From contig SUYH01000013.1 of assembly GCA_015060535.1 (NCBI GenBank), positions 21,791 through 85,790 on the forward strand: 64,000 nt of DNA, given 5' to 3'. Under the pieces are notes generated by a model, which saw only the letters and a list, made by a program, of their open reading frames with translations, was not told where the DNA came from and searched no databases. The translations under genes and the position numbers were made by a program. Within the stretch, counting starts at the first letter, position 1. Each line of letters begins with the position of its first letter. This DNA comes from Prevotella sp. (GTDB lineage: Bacteria > Bacteroidota > Bacteroidia > Bacteroidales > Bacteroidaceae). Shown piece after piece: positions 60,454 to 64,000 of this stretch.

Positions 60454-63400
60454 ATGGTAAAAGCTTGGAGAGAAATAGTGACGATTCCAACATATGAGGT
60501 GGGAAAGCCGGAGAAGAACCCGATGTTCTTGGAAAAGCGTGTCTATCAGGGATCGAGTGGTGTGGTTTATCCTTACCCTGTCATTGAGTCGATTTCTGAT
60601 GAGAAGGTGGATCAAGAGTGGAAAGCCATCTGGATAGAAAATGAATATCTCAAGGTCATGATACTGCCAGAACTTGGTGGACGTATACAAATGGCTTATG
60701 ACAAGATAAAGCAGCGCCATTTCGTTTATTACAATCATGTCATCAAACCTGCTCTTGTAGGGCTGACGGGACCTTGGATTTCTGGTGGTATTGAGTTCAA
60801 CTGGCCTCAGCATCATCGTCCTTCAACATATCTGCCTGTCGATGCGACTATTGTGGAAAACGAAGACGGCTCTGTAACTGTATGGGTTAACGAGATGGAG
60901 CGAATGTTCCATCAGAAAGGTATGGCTGGTTTTACGTTGCGTCCAGGTTGTGCCTATTTAGAAATACAAGGTCGTTTGTATAATCGCACCAATCTGCCAC
61001 AGACTTTCCTCTGGTGGGCAAATCCAGCTGTAGAGGTTAATGACGATTATCAAAGTGTATTCCCACCCGATGTGAATGCTGTTTTTGATCATGGCAAACG
61101 TGCTGTCAGCAGTTTCCCCATCGCTACGGGAACCTATTATAAGATGGACTATTCTGCCGGTGTTGACATCTCGAACTATAAGAACATCAAGGTGCCGACA
61201 TCGTATATGGCTGTCAATTCAAGGTATGACTTTGAGGGAGGTTATGAGAACGACACGAAGGGTGGCATGTTGCATGTGGCCTCGCACCATTTCTCGCCAG
61301 GCAAAAAACAATGGACTTGGGGTAATGGTGACTTCGGACGAGCATGGGATAGAAATCTGACAGATGAAACAACACCCGAGGAAGCCAAGAAGTGGAAGGT
61401 TGACCGTAAAGGATTCCGACCCTACATCGAACTGATGGCTGGCGTGTATACAGAAAACCAGCCCGACTTCACATGGTTGATGCCTTATGAAGAGAAGCAA
61501 TTTGTACAGTATTTCATGCCTTATCGCGAGATTGGCGTTGTTAAACAGGCTTCAAAGGATTTTATACTGAATATCGAAGAGGTAGGCGAGGGCAGCGTAC
61601 AATTAAAGATCATGGCAACGTCCAAGCAGGAGGTCAGAATTGTACTTGATGGCGAAAAAGGCTCTGACTATTACGATAAGGTGGTGACATTATCACCTGA
61701 AGATGTATTCGTTGAGGTAATTCCCATAGGTAATGAACCGTTTTCTGATCTGCGACTTTCCATCTGGCCTGCTAAGCATCAAAGACGGTTGCCCTTGCTA
61801 GAATGGACTCCTGAACCAGACGAAATCCGTCCGATACCCGATGCAGCTGAGGCTGCCTTCTCACCACAGGAAACAAAGACGATAGACCAACTTTATCTGA
61901 CAGGCTTACATCTGGAGCAGTATCGTCATGCGACATGGAGTGCGCTTGACTATTACGAGGAAGCCCTCCGTCGAGATCCGATGGACTATCGTTGTAACAT
62001 GCAGATAGGACTATGGTATTTGCGTCGTGCCCGTTTTGACAAAGCCAAGCCTTATCTCGAAACTGCTGTTAAAGTGCTGAAGAAACGTAATCCTAATCCC
62101 TATGACGGTGAGCCGCAATTCTATTTAGGAGTCGTCAACAAGTATCTGGACGATACAGAAACGGCTTATCAGTGCTTCTGGAAGTCGACCTGGAATAAGG
62201 CTTGGGCAGATGCTGGTTACTTTGAAGCTGCATGCATCAGTCTTGGTGATGAACGTTGGGAGGATGCGCTTGATGAGTTGGAGCGTGCGTTGATCAGCAA
62301 CAGTCATAACCACAAGGCTCGCGCCATGAAAACGCTTGTACTGAGAAAACTGGGGCGTAAGGAAGAGGCTTTGGCTTGGATTCAGGAGAGTTATAAGATA
62401 GACCCCTTCAACTATGTCTGTATGGTAGAGGAACATCTGCTTACTGACAGTAAGGAGCCTCTGGAGAGAATGGTTGAACTCATGCATGGCAATATCTATA
62501 ACTATCATGAAACTGCTCTCGACTATGCTCAGGCAGGTCAGCGTGAAGAGGTGCTATTGGTGCTCCAGACAGCTATTGATCATCATGCGGAAAAGTCTCC
62601 GCTGACCTATTATTATATGGCTGTCTATGGCGAAGCCACTTTGGAAAAAGGCTTTGGTTACCTTCAAAAGGCATCGCAGGCAGATCCATCTTATTGCTTC
62701 CCCAATCGTCTGGAGGATGTGTATGCGCTTAAGGCTCTTGATGTGTTGCCATTATCTGATGCTCGAGCTCCCTATTATTTGGGTTGTCTCTACTATGACA
62801 AGCGGCAATACGATTTGGCGGTATCGTATTGGGAGCGTTCCGCAAAGATAGATCCAACGTTCCCCACCGTATGGCGCAACCTTGCTTTAGCTCGTTTTAA
62901 TAAGGGTAGTCAGGAAGGTGCTGTTGAGATGATGGAAAAGGCTTTCCATCTTGACGAAACAGATGCCCGTATTCTGATGGAATTGGATCAGCTTTACAAG
63001 CGCCTGCATCGTCCACATCAGGATCGTTTGGATGTCTTGCAGAAATACCCACAGCTTATTGTCCGACGTGATGACCTTGTTTTGGAGGAAATCACCCTGC
63101 TCAACCAGTTAGGTCGCCACGAGGAAGCGATGGCAAAACTTGATGCCCATCAGTTCCATCCTTGGGAGGGAGGAGAAGGCAAGGTTTCCACGCAGTATCA
63201 GATCTGTCGTGTGGAACTTGCAAAACAAGCCATCGGCACCAAGGATTACGAGAAGGCAATCCGTTTGCTGCAGGAGTGTCTGGTGTATCCACCGCATCTT
63301 GGCGAGGGAAAGCTTTATGGAGCCCAGGAGAATGATTTCTACTATTATCTTGGCGTAGCTTATGATGGTCTTGGTCAGCAGGAGAAGGCTCGTGAGTGTT

Positions 63401-63786
63401 GGGAAGAGGCCACAAAGGGTCCTCAGGAACCAGCTGCAGCGATGTACTATAACGATGCCAAACCTGATAAAATCTTCTACCAAGGACTTGCTCTTCTGAG
63501 ACTCGGACGTAAGGATGAGGCTCACGGTCGGTTCTATCGTCTTGTCAACTACGGTAAGCAGCATGTATTCCAAAAGCAGGTCATGGATTATTTCGCAGTT
63601 TCATTACCAGACCTGTTGATTTGGGAGGATTCACTCGATTTAAAGAACGAGATTCATTGCAAATATATGCTTGCATTGGGCTACTATGGGTTAGGAGAAA
63701 AAGAGAAGGCTAAACGATTTGCGATAGAAGTAGAGTCTCTGGACAATAACCACCAAGGCGTCACCTCTTTGCTGTCACGTATGTAG
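60454..63786 (+). CDS. DUF5107 and tetratricopeptide-repeat protein
   Basis: A 1110-residue cytoplasmic protein without a signal peptide. Residues about 1-420 are a DUF5107/galactose-mutarotase-like beta-sandwich (ILPELGGRIQMAYDKIKQRHF, GGIEFNWPQHHRPSTYLPVD). Residues about 480-1110 are tetratricopeptide repeats (YYEEALRRDPMDYRCNMQIG, WERSAKIDPTFPTVWRNLAL and others). Proteins of this type lie near carbohydrate genes, and their substrate is unknown. A 17-base A-rich spacer separates it from the sugar transporter, so the pair is probably co-transcribed. The mutarotase-like region suggests binding or conversion of a sugar. Confidence 0.9.
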   Translation: MVKAWREIVTIPTYEVGKPEKNPMFLEKRVYQGSSGVVYPYPVIESISDEKVDQEWKAIWIENEYLKVMILPELGGRIQMAYDKIKQRHFVYYNHVIKPALVGLTGPWISGGIEFNWPQHHRPSTYLPVDATIVENEDGSVTVWVNEMERMFHQKGMAGFTLRPGCAYLEIQGRLYNRTNLPQTFLWWANPAVEVNDDYQSVFPPDVNAVFDHGKRAVSSFPIATGTYYKMDYSAGVDISNYKNIKVPTSYMAVNSRYDFEGGYENDTKGGMLHVASHHFSPGKKQWTWGNGDFGRAWDRNLTDETTPEEAKKWKVDRKGFRPYIELMAGVYTENQPDFTWLMPYEEKQFVQYFMPYREIGVVKQASKDFILNIEEVGEGSVQLKIMATSKQEVRIVLDGEKGSDYYDKVVTLSPEDVFVEVIPIGNEPFSDLRLSIWPAKHQRRLPLLEWTPEPDEIRPIPDAAEAAFSPQETKTIDQLYLTGLHLEQYRHATWSALDYYEEALRRDPMDYRCNMQIGLWYLRRARFDKAKPYLETAVKVLKKRNPNPYDGEPQFYLGVVNKYLDDTETAYQCFWKSTWNKAWADAGYFEAACISLGDERWEDALDELERALISNSHNHKARAMKTLVLRKLGRKEEALAWIQESYKIDPFNYVCMVEEHLLTDSKEPLERMVELMHGNIYNYHETALDYAQAGQREEVLLVLQTAIDHHAEKSPLTYYYMAVYGEATLEKGFGYLQKASQADPSYCFPNRLEDVYALKALDVLPLSDARAPYYLGCLYYDKRQYDLAVSYWERSAKIDPTFPTVWRNLALARFNKGSQEGAVEMMEKAFHLDETDARILMELDQLYKRLHRPHQDRLDVLQKYPQLIVRRDDLVLEEITLLNQLGRHEEAMAKLDAHQFHPWEGGEGKVSTQYQICRVELAKQAIGTKDYEKAIRLLQECLVYPPHLGEGKLYGAQENDFYYYLGVAYDGLGQQEKARECWEEATKGPQEPAAAMYYNDAKPDKIFYQGLALLRLGRKDEAHGRFYRLVNYGKQHVFQKQVMDYFAVSLPDLLIWEDSLDLKNEIHCKYMLALGYYGLGEKEKAKRFAIEVESLDNNHQGVTSLLSRM

Positions 63787-63803
63787 GTGCGCCCATATTA
63801 CAA

Positions 63804-63842
63804 AAATAGCGTGTAACTCATCCGAGCTACACGCTATTTAGA
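63804..63842 (+). terminator. Terminator after the DUF5107 gene
   Basis: AAATAGCGTGTA (63804-63815) pairs perfectly with TACACGCTATTT (63828-63839) around a 12-base loop. Beyond it, to base 64000, no feature can be supported. Confidence 0.8.
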
Positions 63843-64000
63843 TAGATTTGTTTATTGTGCTTTACTTCACCTCCTCGAAATTCACCACTGTTGTAAATCA
63901 GTAAGTTACGAATCGATGGTACAAATAAGGTACTATTATTCTTCGTCTTTCTATGACCCATATATCCTTCACTCTTTAGAGAGAACCTCCCATTCACCAT

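Noticed and set aside
63862..63900. Minus-strand frame ending in VVNFEEVK and TAA near the right edge
   Set aside because: Only 12 codons lie between in-frame stops. It looks like a gene end but cannot be supported without a longer frame.
1..64000. tRNA or rRNA genes and complete insertion sequences
   Set aside because: No cloverleaf-like segment, rRNA segment, transposase or integrase frame was recognised on either strand.

Overview
The window reads as a chromosomal segment of a Bacteroidales bacterium, most likely Prevotella or a close relative. Supporting signs are TAnnTTTG -7 promoter boxes, several with a TTTG element about 20 bases upstream; A-rich start regions without clear Shine-Dalgarno sequences; the gene orders ftsX-DUF3098-uppP-truB-queA-folK and DUF1599-DoxX-tpiA-SPOR-folE; and families typical of the phylum (TonB receptor with DUF4249, DUF4886, DUF5107, GH28, GH36).

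Layout. 1-3345 (minus): pdxJ, a DJ-1/PfpI protein, ispD and recG (cut by the window edge). 3426-4319: nadK. 4405-13187: a nine-gene unit that starts at a promoter with a perfect inverted-repeat operator. It encodes an ABC ATPase with two membrane proteins, a GntR/YtrA-type repressor, and a MacB-like exporter (ATPase, two permeases, fusion protein, TolC). 13296-14276: a ROK protein. 14297-20257 (minus): PAP2 phosphatase with a predicted barrel, DUF1599, a DoxX-type protein joined in frame to triosephosphate isomerase, a SPOR protein, folE and a small membrane protein. 20380-22336: a CCA-adding-type enzyme converging on a short sigma factor. 22538-28395: an RND efflux system, followed by an LpxA-like acyltransferase and a radical SAM protein. 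30080-36503: ftsX to folK, then GH28 polygalacturonase and an outer-membrane protein. 36657-38788: a secreted protein, then about 1.3 kb without an intact gene. That stretch holds structured DNA, a 33-bp repeat array and eroded pieces of Bacteroidales genes. 38789-46925: uraA, rpsO, typA, DUF4886, pepD, a flippase-like protein, a 30-codon gene and rsmA/ksgA. 46996-47226: a candidate ATG-free transcript. 47233-57673 (minus): TonB receptor, DUF4249, a plug-like secreted protein, a double esterase, GH36 alpha-galactosidase and a MATE exporter. 57857-63786: gltS, a sugar transporter and a large DUF5107/TPR protein.

Most genes are housekeeping, envelope or glycan-use functions. The least ordinary signals are: (i) tandem CTAG-N5 nonamers in three places, two inside genes; (ii) 7-bp-period repeats filling gaps between operon genes, and also found inside genes; (iii) a DoxX-TpiA fusion with tandem stop codons lying just out of frame; (iv) an orphan promoter with three 33-bp repeats in front of a truncated gene start; and (v) two related small transcription units on either side of rsmA, one encoding a 30-residue membrane peptide and the other lacking any ATG.
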